Source: Desulfobacteraceae bacterium (GTDB taxonomy: Bacteria; Desulfobacterota; Desulfobacteria; Desulfobacterales; SG8-13). From it: a stretch of 11,103 bases of DNA. Under the pieces are notes generated by a model. It searched no databases, was not told the DNA's origin, and saw nothing but the letters and a program-made list of their open reading frames with translations. Where the stretch lies: contig JARFQH010000351.1 of the NCBI GenBank assembly GCA_029287875.1, forward strand, positions 1 to 11,103. Reading direction: 5' to 3'. The translations under genes and the position numbers were made by a program. Of this stretch, positions 1 to 5,491 are shown piece after piece (position 1 is the stretch's first letter; every line of letters starts with the position of its first letter).

Positions 1-583
1 GGCAGTCGTTTTGCAGTATCGGTTGGAGCCGCTCGGCATCTTGGTTCGCGGGATCGAGCCAGGCATCGTGTGCCCCGGCTCGCAGGATCACGGGCATACG
101 GTTGTGAATGTCCCGCAGACCGGGACTGGCGTCGGTGGTAACAATCGCACAGGAGCGGAGTTCCGTCTTCCGGTCGTCTGCGCGCCAGAGCTCCCACAGT
201 CCGGCAAAGCCGAAGGGACCGTCGCTCGGCAAGGTGATGTACCAGGCTTGCTTTTGCCCCTTTGGCCCCGTCCACTCATAAAATCCGTCGGCCACAATAA
301 GACAGCGCCGTTTCCTGAACGCGTTGCGAAAACTCGGTTTGGTGGCCAGCGTTTCGGAGCGCGCGTTGATCATCCTCGACGCGCCCGATGCGTCTTTTGC
401 AAAAAACGGGACCAGTCCCCAGTGCAACTGAACCAAGCCGGCGTGACCGTTTCGGACCACCGCCAAGACTGCCTGGGTTGGGGCGATGTTGTAACTTTGG
501 GTGGCCTCGAAGGCAGGGCGATCGACGTTGAAGGTCTTTTCGATCAGCTCCAGCGAACTGTGCCGGACGAATCTACCGCACAT
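1..583 (-). CDS. SRAP-domain abasic-site/DNA-crosslink sensor (YedK/HMCES family), C-terminus cut by window edge
   Basis: The minus-strand frame from ATG at 583 is open to the window edge, giving 194 codons of an expected 220-230. It begins MCGRF, so removal of Met exposes Cys2, the residue that in YedK/HMCES forms a thiazolidine crosslink with abasic sites in single-stranded DNA. Other hallmarks are NIAPTQ (32-37), WGLVPFFAKD (55-64), INARSE (72-77, with Asn73), the DGFYEW motif (99-104, with Glu103) and HNRMPVIL (160-167, with His160). These match the Cys2/Asn/Glu/His active-site set known for E. coli YedK. A GAGGAG Shine-Dalgarno sits 6 nt upstream (590-595), which supports this start. Role: protecting abasic sites during replication. 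The gene is divergent from the spacer to its right. I saw no classical LexA box, although SOS linkage is common in the family. The family call is secure; only the C-terminus is unseen. Confidence 0.96.
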   Translation of the reverse strand, partial: MCGRFVRHSSLELIEKTFNVDRPAFEATQSYNIAPTQAVLAVVRNGHAGLVQLHWGLVPFFAKDASGASRMINARSETLATKPSFRNAFRKRRCLIVADGFYEWTGPKGQKQAWYITLPSDGPFGFAGLWELWRADDRKTELRSCAIVTTDASPGLRDIHNRMPVILRAGAHDAWLDPANQDAERLQPILQNDC

Positions 584-738
584 GGGGGTCTCCTCGGCGA
601 TTAGATAATCGCCCATCCACGAATAACGGCGGCAAGCCGGAAGGTCCGATTCAAAAATGTTAACTTATTTTGTCGAGAAAGTTGAGACGATTCTAGTTTT
701 CGTCCATAAATGGCCCTTTTCCGCAATTTCGGCGTCAA

Positions 739-755
739 TCACGCCTTGGGCGTGA
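739..755. repeat. Perfect 7-bp stem-loop
   Basis: TCACGCC and GGCGTGA are exact reverse complements around a 3-nt loop. No T-tract follows on the plus strand, so it is not a canonical terminator. It lies just left of a second, larger hairpin (771-803), and the two together look like a structured repeat unit. Confidence 0.5.
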
Positions 756-770
756 CAGGTCTGGAATCGC

Positions 771-803
771 TTGTGCGGCGTACAGGAGTACGCCTCCGCG
801 CAA
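771..803. repeat. Imperfect hairpin with a 7-bp perfect core
   Basis: GGCGTAC (777-783) and GTACGCC (788-794) pair around an AGGA loop. Outer bases TTGTGC (771-776) pair with GCGCAA (798-803) with one wobble, across a 3-nt bulge. The left arm overlaps a 21-bp segment (763-783) that recurs with 18 of 21 identities at 1635-1655, in the same orientation. It is probably part of a dispersed repeat rather than a gene signal. Confidence 0.45.
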
Positions 804-1082
804 TGCCGCCGATTTCCTTGAACTTGCAGAAAATTGCTCATTTCTGGATCGGAACCTAATCAGTGCCCTTAATGAAACCGTGGATGGACACGATTCTAGC
901 TTTCGGATAGACACGGAATCACGCTCAGGTTTTGTTGAAACCCGGGACGAGCTAATCCGTCCCCCTTGCAAAAGTCGGGCGGCACCGACACGCGGTGGCC
1001 GAATTCGTGCGCGGGGTAAATACTCCAAGATGTTGCGGGTTGTTGTGGCCACCAGCTCGACCAGAGCAGCCTTCAAACCGGC

Positions 1083-1379
1083 TTACTCGGTGAAACCGTA
1101 GTGGTAAATTTCGTAAACGGTATCACCACCCAGAAGTTGGTCGACCTCGTTCTGAATTTTCTTTCGGTCGGCGCTTTCCAGCCAGTTGTTCCAGTCATCC
1201 GAAGAATTCCAGGTGCTGATGACGATAAACTCATCCGGCGAGTCCAAGCGTTTGAGGGTTTCCCCGGAAATGTAGCCGGGCTGATTGGTAGCCATCGCCC
1301 GCATTTTTCTGAAGAGTGGGATCATCGGTCTGGCTTTGTCGGCCGGAATCTTGCGTTTGATGAGAATCTTGACCGCCAT
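1083..1379 (-). CDS. Small antibiotic biosynthesis monooxygenase (ABM) fold protein
   Basis: A 98-residue protein on the minus strand. The open frame runs further upstream, but ATG at 1379 is chosen because a good Shine-Dalgarno (AAAGGAGATG, core 1390-1394) lies 10 nt before it and the protein then has the normal ABM length of about 100. The pattern is the ferredoxin-like ABM fold (PF03992): an N-terminal strand (VKILIKRKIP), a helix with FRKMRAMA, NQPGYISGETL (32-42), FIVISTW (51-57) and a helix with DDWNNWLES (61-69). Family members are homodimers that act as cofactor-free monooxygenases, haem-degrading enzymes or unknown stress proteins. The IsdG-type haem-ligand histidine after the last Trp helix is absent here (the text reads ADRKK), so haem degradation is unlikely. 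It is a single-gene unit with its own promoter (1531-1559). Substrate unknown. Confidence 0.88.
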   Translation of the reverse strand: MAVKILIKRKIPADKARPMIPLFRKMRAMATNQPGYISGETLKRLDSPDEFIVISTWNSSDDWNNWLESADRKKIQNEVDQLLGGDTVYEIYHYGFTE

Positions 1380-1389
1380 AATGATACAT

Positions 1390-1394
1390 CTCCT
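1390..1394 (-). promoter_or_regulatory. Shine-Dalgarno that fixes the ABM start
   Basis: AGGAG, within AAAGGAGATG on the minus strand, lies 10 nt before ATG 1379. No comparable site precedes upstream in-frame starts, so the longer reading up to 1628 is rejected. Confidence 0.75.
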
Positions 1395-1530
1395 TTGTGT
1401 TGGGGCGGCAGCATGCGATCTGCCGCCGTGGAATGGCCCTAAAGTTATCCTGCCGCCGATTGAAAAAGCGCTCCGACCGCTGCGGGTGGGCTGGAACCGA
1501 TTGTGTTTGAATAACCGGCTGAATAAAGTT

Positions 1531-1559
1531 ATATTAATGCCATCGCTCGGTTGGGTCAA
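1531..1559 (-). promoter_or_regulatory. Sigma-70-type promoter for the ABM gene
   Basis: On the minus strand, TTGACC (1559-1554) and TAATAT (1536-1531) are separated by exactly 17 bp. This predicts a start near 1524 and a leader of about 145 nt. The leader contains a GGCGGCA/TGCCGCC stem around 1407-1430, just upstream of the Shine-Dalgarno. Spacing and hexamers are good, but no binding or start-site data exist. Confidence 0.5.
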
Positions 1560-1634
1560 GGGGCCGCTTGGGCGCGGCTCATGGGGATACAGCGGCAGGC
1601 CGTGCGGATGAAGTGGCCACCGTTTCATCGTGGC

Positions 1635-1655
1635 GGAATAGCTTGTGCAGCGTGC
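1635..1655 (+). repeat. Degenerate second copy of the 763-783 segment
   Basis: This 21-bp segment matches 763-783 at 18 positions (GGAATNGCTTGTGCNGCGTNC in both), in the same orientation. It borders the spacer that holds the inverted-repeat element. The similarity beyond these bases is weak. Confidence 0.35.
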
Positions 1656-1726
1656 GACGCCGCCGCCGTATCGTACCGTTGATTTTCTTTAGTACGAAAA
1701 TAGAATGTAATACGGTAAAAAGGTGG

Positions 1727-1940
1727 GCGCCGGAGCCCGGATAAACGGTTTCGAAAGGCGGCTGAAACTCGCCGACAACGGGTTTTAAGCCCGGACCAGG
1801 CCCGTCTTAAAATAAGGATGTCGGGTTTGTCCCCAAAGGTGTTCCTTTCATGCAGTATCGGCATTGGGTCCGGTCCAAGACCCCGTAGACGGCTCAGACA
1901 GTCAGCCGCTGTTCTCAACCGCTCATCCGGGCTCCGGCGC
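1727..1940. repeat. Inverted-repeat element of 214 bp with 16-bp perfect ends
   Basis: GCGCCGGAGCCCGGAT at 1727-1742 is the exact reverse complement of 1925-1940. Similarity continues inward for about 25 bp (shared CGGTT and GGCGGCTGA blocks). There is no transposase and no conserved ORF inside. A third copy of the same 16-mer occurs at 4457-4472 after the dehydrogenase. The layout suggests a miniature inverted-repeat element or a paired regulatory/structural repeat. No clear target-site duplication is visible at its edges. Confidence 0.6.
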
Positions 1941-1951
1941 ATCATTTTCAT
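1881..1951 (-). repeat. 71-bp dispersed repeat, copy B
   Basis: Read on the minus strand from 1951, this matches copy C (4446-4516) at 66 of 71 positions. Both copies begin ATGAAAATGA, contain GCGCCGGAGCCCGGATGAGC and end CTACGGGG, and they diverge after that. Two of the five differences are synonymous in the shared reading frame (MKM.RRSPDERLRTAADCLS), so it may be a truncated N-terminal coding piece or a non-coding repeat. It overlaps the right arm of the 1727-1940 element. Confidence 0.7.
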
Positions 1952-2109
1952 GCACCGTGGTGGCCCGAAGGGTCATGGCTGTTTAAAACGAAAATAGCCT
2001 GTTTGTATGGTAAATGTGGTCGCTCGCGGCCAAAGTCGCCGCTGAACCGTGAACTGCTCAACCTAAGTGTAGTTGTGTCTTTAAAAACCGTGGAGGAGTA
2101 GCCGACGGC

Positions 2110-3219
2110 ATGCAACCCGAATGTCACCGGAAGTTACTTTTTTTGCTGCTGGGTGTCCTCTTAATGGGGCCGGCCGGATGCGAAAGTGTGCGCTACTATT
2201 CGCACATCGCTTCGGGCCAGATGCATATCGTCAGCCAGCGGCAATCCATTCGAGACATCATCACCGCGCCAGACACCGACCCGCAGTTGAAACGGCAGCT
2301 TCAGCAGATTCTGGAGATTCGGAATTTTGCTCAAAAGGAGCTCTCTTTGCCGGTCGACAGCCATTACTTGAGCTACACCGACCTGGATCGTCCCTACGTG
2401 GTCTGGAACGTCAGTGCCGCACCTGAATTCTCATTAACCCCGAAAACATGGTATTATCCATTCATCGGCCATGCGGCGTATCGCGGGTATTTCTCTAAAG
2501 ACATGGCCATGCGCTGCGCCGAACAACTGGAAAAGCAGGGCCTTGACGTCTACGTGGGCGGCGTCACGGCCTACTCGACTCTGGGCTGGTTCTCCGACAC
2601 CGTCTTCAGCACCATCATCCGGCGCGACGAGAGCGCCACGGCAGCATTGATATTTCACGAACTGGCGCACCAGATACTCTATGTTTCAGACGACACGACC
2701 TTCAACGAGAGTTTTGCGACCACTGTCGAGCAGGAAGGCCTGCGACGCTGGATGGCGGCCAACGGAAACCCGCTCGGGTATCAAGCGTACGTTCTGCAAG
2801 GCCGACGCCGGCAGGGGTATCTGGCACTTGTAACGACGTACCGAGAAAAGCTGGCCGAACTCTACCGGCAGGAGAACATGGTACCGGAAGAGATGCGGCT
2901 CCGCAAAGCGGCGCTGTTTGCGGACATGCGGGATGAATACGCGGACCTCAAGGCAGACTGGCATGGTTATCCCGGCTACGACAACTGGTTCGACACGACG
3001 TTGAACAACGCCAAGCTGAATTCGGTCGGCACCTATTATGACCTCGTCCCGGCCTTCACGCAGCTGCTCGCGAGTCAGGACGGCAGCCTGGAGGCATTCT
3101 ATGCGGAATGCCGCATCCTGGCCGGGCTGCCAAAGTCGGAACGCAGCCGCCGGCTCTTGTCCCTGCAGCCGCCGGTCGTGGCCGACGCCTCCCCGGTCGG
3201 TCAAACCGGTCGTCGCTAA
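2110..3219 (+). CDS. Lipoprotein zinc aminopeptidase, PF10023 (predicted aminopeptidase) family
   Basis: A 369-residue protein. GGAGGAG (2092-2098) lies 11 nt before ATG 2110. Residues 1-23 form a signal peptide with basic HRK, a run of Leu/Val and a PAGC lipobox with Cys24, so the mature protein should be a lipoprotein facing the periplasm. The body carries family hallmarks: the early segment with ITAPDTDPQLKRQL (51-64), RPYVVWNVSAAPEFSL (94-109), DVYVGGVTAYSTLGWF (146-161), the zinc site HELAH (183-187) and NESFATTVEQEG (199-210), whose Glu200 should be the third metal ligand. Length fits the family. The reaction is presumed zinc-dependent peptide hydrolysis; the substrate is unknown. It is followed by a 129-nt gap to the dehydrogenase, so co-transcription is possible but unproven. 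The family call is firm; in-vivo function is not known. Confidence 0.9.
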   Translation: MQPECHRKLLFLLLGVLLMGPAGCESVRYYSHIASGQMHIVSQRQSIRDIITAPDTDPQLKRQLQQILEIRNFAQKELSLPVDSHYLSYTDLDRPYVVWNVSAAPEFSLTPKTWYYPFIGHAAYRGYFSKDMAMRCAEQLEKQGLDVYVGGVTAYSTLGWFSDTVFSTIIRRDESATAALIFHELAHQILYVSDDTTFNESFATTVEQEGLRRWMAANGNPLGYQAYVLQGRRRQGYLALVTTYREKLAELYRQENMVPEEMRLRKAALFADMRDEYADLKADWHGYPGYDNWFDTTLNNAKLNSVGTYYDLVPAFTQLLASQDGSLEAFYAECRILAGLPKSERSRRLLSLQPPVVADASPVGQTGRR

Positions 3220-3299
3220 TTGGCGGCCGTTCCCGCTGAGGTAGCTCATTAATTTTAAATATCCTTCCCGTTTGCCGAGATGGATATACAGCCAAACAA

Positions 3300-3326
3300 A
3301 ACCTTATGGGCCAAACCGGTAAGGTT
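3300..3326 (+). promoter_or_regulatory. Stem-loop in the leader of the dehydrogenase gene
   Basis: AACCTTA (3300-3306) and TAAGGTT (3320-3326) are exact reverse complements around a 13-nt loop, ending 8 nt before the Shine-Dalgarno. No T-run follows, so it is not a terminator. It could be an operator or an mRNA structure affecting translation, and function is undetermined. Confidence 0.35.
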
Positions 3327-3334
3327 ATCTGATC

Positions 3335-3340
3335 GAGGAG
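3335..3340 (+). promoter_or_regulatory. Shine-Dalgarno that fixes the dehydrogenase start
   Basis: GAGGAG lies 8 nt before ATG 3349. The upstream in-frame ATG at 3280 has no such site and would add 23 residues that do not resemble the family's N-terminus. Confidence 0.75.
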
Positions 3341-3348
3341 ACGAAAGC

Positions 3349-4449
3349 ATGCAAGGCAACATTCCAAAAACCATGCACGCGGTGTTGCTCACCGGTTTCG
3401 GCGGTTTTGACAAGCTTGACTACCGAACCGACATCACTGTACCCACACCGGATAAGAACGAAGTCCTCGTCCGCGTGGGGGCGGCCGGTGTCAATAACAC
3501 GGATATCAACACGCGCATCGGGTGGTATTCCAAGAGTGTTAATGCCGATACAAATAGAGGTGGTGCCGACGGTTTCGATACCGCCAATCCCGATGATACA
3601 GGTTGGCAAGGCGGTCCACTTTCATTGCCCCGCATTCAGGGAGCGGATTGCTGTGGTCGAATTGTCGCGGTCGGCAAAGACGTTGATGAAGCCAGAATCG
3701 GCCAGCGCGTGATCGTGCGACCGATGCTGCGCACATACGTCGATTACCGTCCCTTGGAGTCCTGGTATCTCGGTTCGGAATGTGACGGTAGTTTTGCCCA
3801 ATACGTAAAGGCACCATCTCGGGAGACGTATACCGTCGCGTGCGATTGGACAGATGCGGAACTGGCCTCCGTACCTTGTGCTTATTCGACGGCCGAAAAT
3901 CTGCTGCACAAGGCAAGCCTTTCCCGGGCAGAGCGGGTCCTTATCACAGGCGCTTCGGGCGGCGTCGGATCGGCAGCTGTGCAACTGGCCAAACGCCGTG
4001 GTGCCAAAGTCGTGGCCGTTGCAAATTCATCAAAGACTGAAGCATTGCTCGCACTGGGCGCGGATCGTGTGATTCCCCGCGGTGACAGCATATTGGCGAC
4101 CCTGGGTCATAACGCAGTGGATGTCGTCGTCGACCTTGTCGCGGGAACTCAATTTAAGGAATTGATCGACACCCTGAAACGGGGTGGTCGCTACGCGGTG
4201 GCGGGCGCCATTGCGGGTCCGGTTGTCGAACTTGATGTCCGAACACTCTACTTGAAAGATCTCACCTTTCTCGGCTGCACCTTCCAGGATGATATTGTTT
4301 TCGACAATCTTGTTAAATACATCGAACGGGGAGAAATCCGTCCTTTGGTCGCCAGGACCTACCCATTGAAAGATATCGTTGCCGCACAAAAAGATTTTCT
4401 TGCCAAAAAATTCTTGGGGAAACTTGTCCTGTTAACAGATTCTGGATGA
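3349..4449 (+). CDS. Medium-chain (MDR) NAD(P)H oxidoreductase, quinone-oxidoreductase-like, without catalytic zinc
   Basis: A 366-residue protein from ATG 3349. It starts MHAVLLTGFGGFDKLDYR (9-26), followed by the GroES-like domain with EVLVRVGAAGVNNTDINTR (38-56). Asn-Asn replaces the Cys-His pair of zinc alcohol dehydrogenases, and the four-Cys structural zinc lobe is missing, so this is a zinc-free, quinone-reductase-like member despite the usual 'alcohol dehydrogenase' naming. A Gly/Asp-rich insert (about 62-90) precedes IQGADCCGRIVAVG. The Rossmann fold carries GASGGVGSAAVQLAKRRGA (201-219), followed by the usual VDVVVDLVAG (257-266) and GGRYAVAGAIAG (279-290). It should reduce an activated carbonyl, alkene or quinone with NAD(P)H in the cytosol; the substrate is not predictable. 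The stop codon TGA (4447-4449) lies inside the first bases of a dispersed repeat (4446-4516), so the 3' end abuts a repeat insertion. Confidence 0.9.
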   Translation: MQGNIPKTMHAVLLTGFGGFDKLDYRTDITVPTPDKNEVLVRVGAAGVNNTDINTRIGWYSKSVNADTNRGGADGFDTANPDDTGWQGGPLSLPRIQGADCCGRIVAVGKDVDEARIGQRVIVRPMLRTYVDYRPLESWYLGSECDGSFAQYVKAPSRETYTVACDWTDAELASVPCAYSTAENLLHKASLSRAERVLITGASGGVGSAAVQLAKRRGAKVVAVANSSKTEALLALGADRVIPRGDSILATLGHNAVDVVVDLVAGTQFKELIDTLKRGGRYAVAGAIAGPVVELDVRTLYLKDLTFLGCTFQDDIVFDNLVKYIERGEIRPLVARTYPLKDIVAAQKDFLAKKFLGKLVLLTDSG

Positions 4450-4516
4450 AAATGACGCGCCGGAGCCCGGATGAGCGGTTGAGAACTGCGGCTGACTGTC
4501 TGAGTCAACTACGGGG
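4446..4516 (+). repeat. 71-bp dispersed repeat, copy C
   Basis: Inverted relative to copy B (1881-1951), with 66 of 71 identities. It contains the same 16-mer that forms the arms of the 1727-1940 element (here 4457-4472). It starts exactly at the dehydrogenase stop codon. No partner arm in the opposite orientation was found nearby. Confidence 0.7.
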
Positions 4517-4569
4517 CATGAAAATTATGGGTTCTTTCGTTTCAGCGTCCAGTCATGACCCCGATGGGA

Positions 4570-4770
4570 GCCGGCTGCTGCTTCGGTTGAAGCAGGCGCA
4601 GCTGTTTGAGGCGATTAGCGGACCTTGCCCCATCGCCTACGAACACACACGATGAACGCTTCCGAGGCTTTCAACCGGTACCGACCTTTTTTACAAAACC
4701 GGGCCGGCGATGGGGTTAGATCCGCTTGACGCCGAGTTCTGCGCCGTATGAAACCGAAGCAGCAGCCGGC
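4570..4770. repeat. Imperfect palindrome of about 200 bp with 19-bp perfect ends
   Basis: GCCGGCTGCTGCTTCGGTT (4570-4588) is the exact reverse complement of 4752-4770. A nested pair, CCCCATCGCC (4628-4637) and GGCGATGGGG (4706-4715), has nearly the same centre (about 4671). Intermediate bases also pair in part (shared GGCGCAG and AGCGGA blocks). Transcribed or single-stranded, it could fold into a long cruciform or hairpin. It contains no recognisable gene, so it may be a MITE-like element. Immediately right of it is a short palindrome, GGTGCCCGGCACC (4771-4783). Confidence 0.6.
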
Positions 4771-4783
4771 GGTGCCCGGCACC

Positions 4784-4929
4784 ACGGATGATAGAAACAA
4801 AAGTACGCAAAACCTCATAGGGCCAAGTGTTATTTTCGTATCAAGGGTCCGGAAATGATTTTCTGAGCACCGGTGGAGCGGTATCACCCGCAAGTGAATT
4901 TCCTGCTCCTCGACTTTGCGGTCGAGCAA
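4784..4929. other. Rest of the spacer, no gene recognised
   Basis: No reading frame with a Shine-Dalgarno or recognisable protein is present. A 6-bp stem (CTCGAC/GTCGAG, 4909-4926) lies just past the end of the unknown minus-strand ORF, without a T-run. The block around 4826-4839 carries the reverse complement of ACGAAAATA, also seen at 1694 and 1988. Confidence 0.4.
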
Positions 4930-5244
4930 TCAGTGGAATAGGTCAGGTCTTCCTTGCAAACGTGCGACTAGTCCTCTTCCCAGAAAAAATTCTTCTTCCA
5001 GGGCCGTTTTTCCCAGCAGGTCCTTGGTCGTTATGGTCACACGAGTCTGAGTTGTGCAGGCCATTTGCGCCATATTACGAACGGCGGCAACAAGCGATTG
5101 GCGGGCATGCCTCTCCGCATCGATGAGATCGTCGAACCGACGGTTGTCCACAAGCCCTTGTATATAAAATTTTCCGGTTCCGATATACCGGAGATCTCGG
5201 CAAAAAGCATGACCATCCGGCTGATCTGTTGCCGCTGGCGGCAT
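4930..5244 (-). CDS. Hypothetical protein, unrecognised (possible orphan gene or remnant)
   Basis: A 104-residue frame on the minus strand, ATG at 5244 to TGA at 4932-4930. I do not recognise a family. The predicted protein has a basic/aromatic start (DLRYIGTGKFYIQGL), a likely helical middle (DDLIDAERHARQSLVAAVRN) and a mixed tail, with no signal peptide or membrane segment. Codon third positions look plausibly coding. No clear Shine-Dalgarno precedes the ATG. It would be divergent from the MarR gene and share the AT-rich spacer as promoter region. It may be a true small gene, a decayed gene fragment, or a chance frame. Confidence 0.35.
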   Translation of the reverse strand: MPPAATDQPDGHAFCRDLRYIGTGKFYIQGLVDNRRFDDLIDAERHARQSLVAAVRNMAQMACTTQTRVTITTKDLLGKTALEEEFFLGRGLVARLQGRPDLFH

Positions 5245-5335
5245 GATGCCGCTAAACTATGGACTGTCGAGCTATGTAGAGATTTTTGTGATTTTTATGT
5301 TCACCTATAAATAAATTATTTTTTTAAAAATTAGT

Positions 5336-5366
5336 TTGACATATGTAATTACAAGTAGTTAATAAT
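5336..5366 (+). promoter_or_regulatory. Candidate promoter P1 of the MarR-proVWX unit
   Basis: TTGACA (5336-5341) is a perfect -35 hexamer. AATAAT (5361-5366) matches five of six -10 positions at a long 19-bp spacing. The suboptimal spacing is common in regulated promoters. Confidence 0.4.
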
Positions 5367-5400
5367 AACAAATGAAGGAATTATAGATTTTATACCTGTT

Positions 5401-5406
5401 TATAAT
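5401..5406 (+). promoter_or_regulatory. Candidate -10 element P2 (TATAAT)
   Basis: A perfect TATAAT lies 85 nt before the MarR ATG, with no good -35 at 16-18 bp. It could act as an activator-dependent or second start, or be a chance match in AT-rich DNA. Confidence 0.25.
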
Positions 5407-5441
5407 TTTGCCATCAAAGTTTTTTTTTAATCTTGGTTAAT

Positions 5442-5459
5442 TATTTGAATACTATAAAT
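5442..5459. promoter_or_regulatory. Possible operator for the MarR-type regulator
   Basis: An imperfect palindrome runs ATTT..ATAAAT at 5443-5459, between the promoter candidates and the ATG. It shares TATTT and TACTATA blocks with the EctR1 site of Methylomicrobium as I remember it, with one base fewer between the blocks. The position would suit autorepression. AT-rich composition raises the chance-match rate. Confidence 0.25.
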
Positions 5460-5491
5460 TTTTTACCGCTTCCATCTCAGAGTTCAAATAA

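Larger units (their letters stand above)
584..1082. other. Spacer of about 500 bp without a convincing gene; contains hairpins
   Basis: Open frames here (minus 735-1076, plus 880-1101) lack a recognisable product, a Shine-Dalgarno and coding-like composition, so I do not call them genes. The first 130 bp must hold the promoter of the SRAP gene, but no clear sigma-70 pair stands out. Two stem-loops lie at 739-755 and 771-803. The segment around 763-783 resembles one at 1635-1655 and may belong to a dispersed repeat. Nothing else is recognised from about 880 to 1082. Confidence 0.5.
1694..2019. repeat. Imperfect direct repeat of about 30 bp flanking the inverted-repeat element
   Basis: ACGAAAATAG occurs at 1694-1703 and again at 1988-1997. 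Both copies continue with TGT, then TA and GGTAAA at near-equal spacing, ending by about 1726 and 2019. The first copy abuts the left inverted repeat at 1727. The second starts 47 bp beyond the right one. It is too long and too diverged for a fresh target-site duplication. Confidence 0.35.
5281..5491 (+). promoter_or_regulatory. Very AT-rich leader of the betaine-uptake operon
   Basis: G+C is 32 of 180 bases over 5281-5460 by direct count, far below the flanking genes. It contains A/T runs (5323-5330, 5420-5430), a perfect TTGACA, a perfect TATAAT and an imperfect operator-like palindrome. Such tracts are typically curved and easily melted, and at osmotic uptake operons they often serve as targets of nucleoid proteins. 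That role is inferred here. Confidence 0.6.

Noticed and set aside
11..604. Long plus-strand open frame opposite the SRAP gene
   Set aside because: It is the antisense shadow of a clear SRAP gene; its translation has no recognisable features and no Shine-Dalgarno.
735..1101. Overlapping open frames on both strands in the spacer
   Set aside because: No ribosome site, no known domain, and low-complexity Arg/Ser-rich translation. Better explained as repeat DNA.
1380..1628. N-terminal extension of the ABM protein
   Set aside because: The Shine-Dalgarno and normal family length support ATG 1379. The extension covers the promoter and leader.
3280..3348. Upstream ATG start for the dehydrogenase
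   Set aside because: The added 23 residues do not fit the family, and GAGGAG sits properly before ATG 3349.
4570..4770. The palindrome as an integron attC site
   Set aside because: A GTTAGAT match exists (4714-4720), but no paired RYYYAAC end and no cassette array are present.
4615..4929. 104-codon minus-strand frame starting with TTG
   Set aside because: It covers the large palindrome, is Arg-rich, has no Shine-Dalgarno and no family resemblance.
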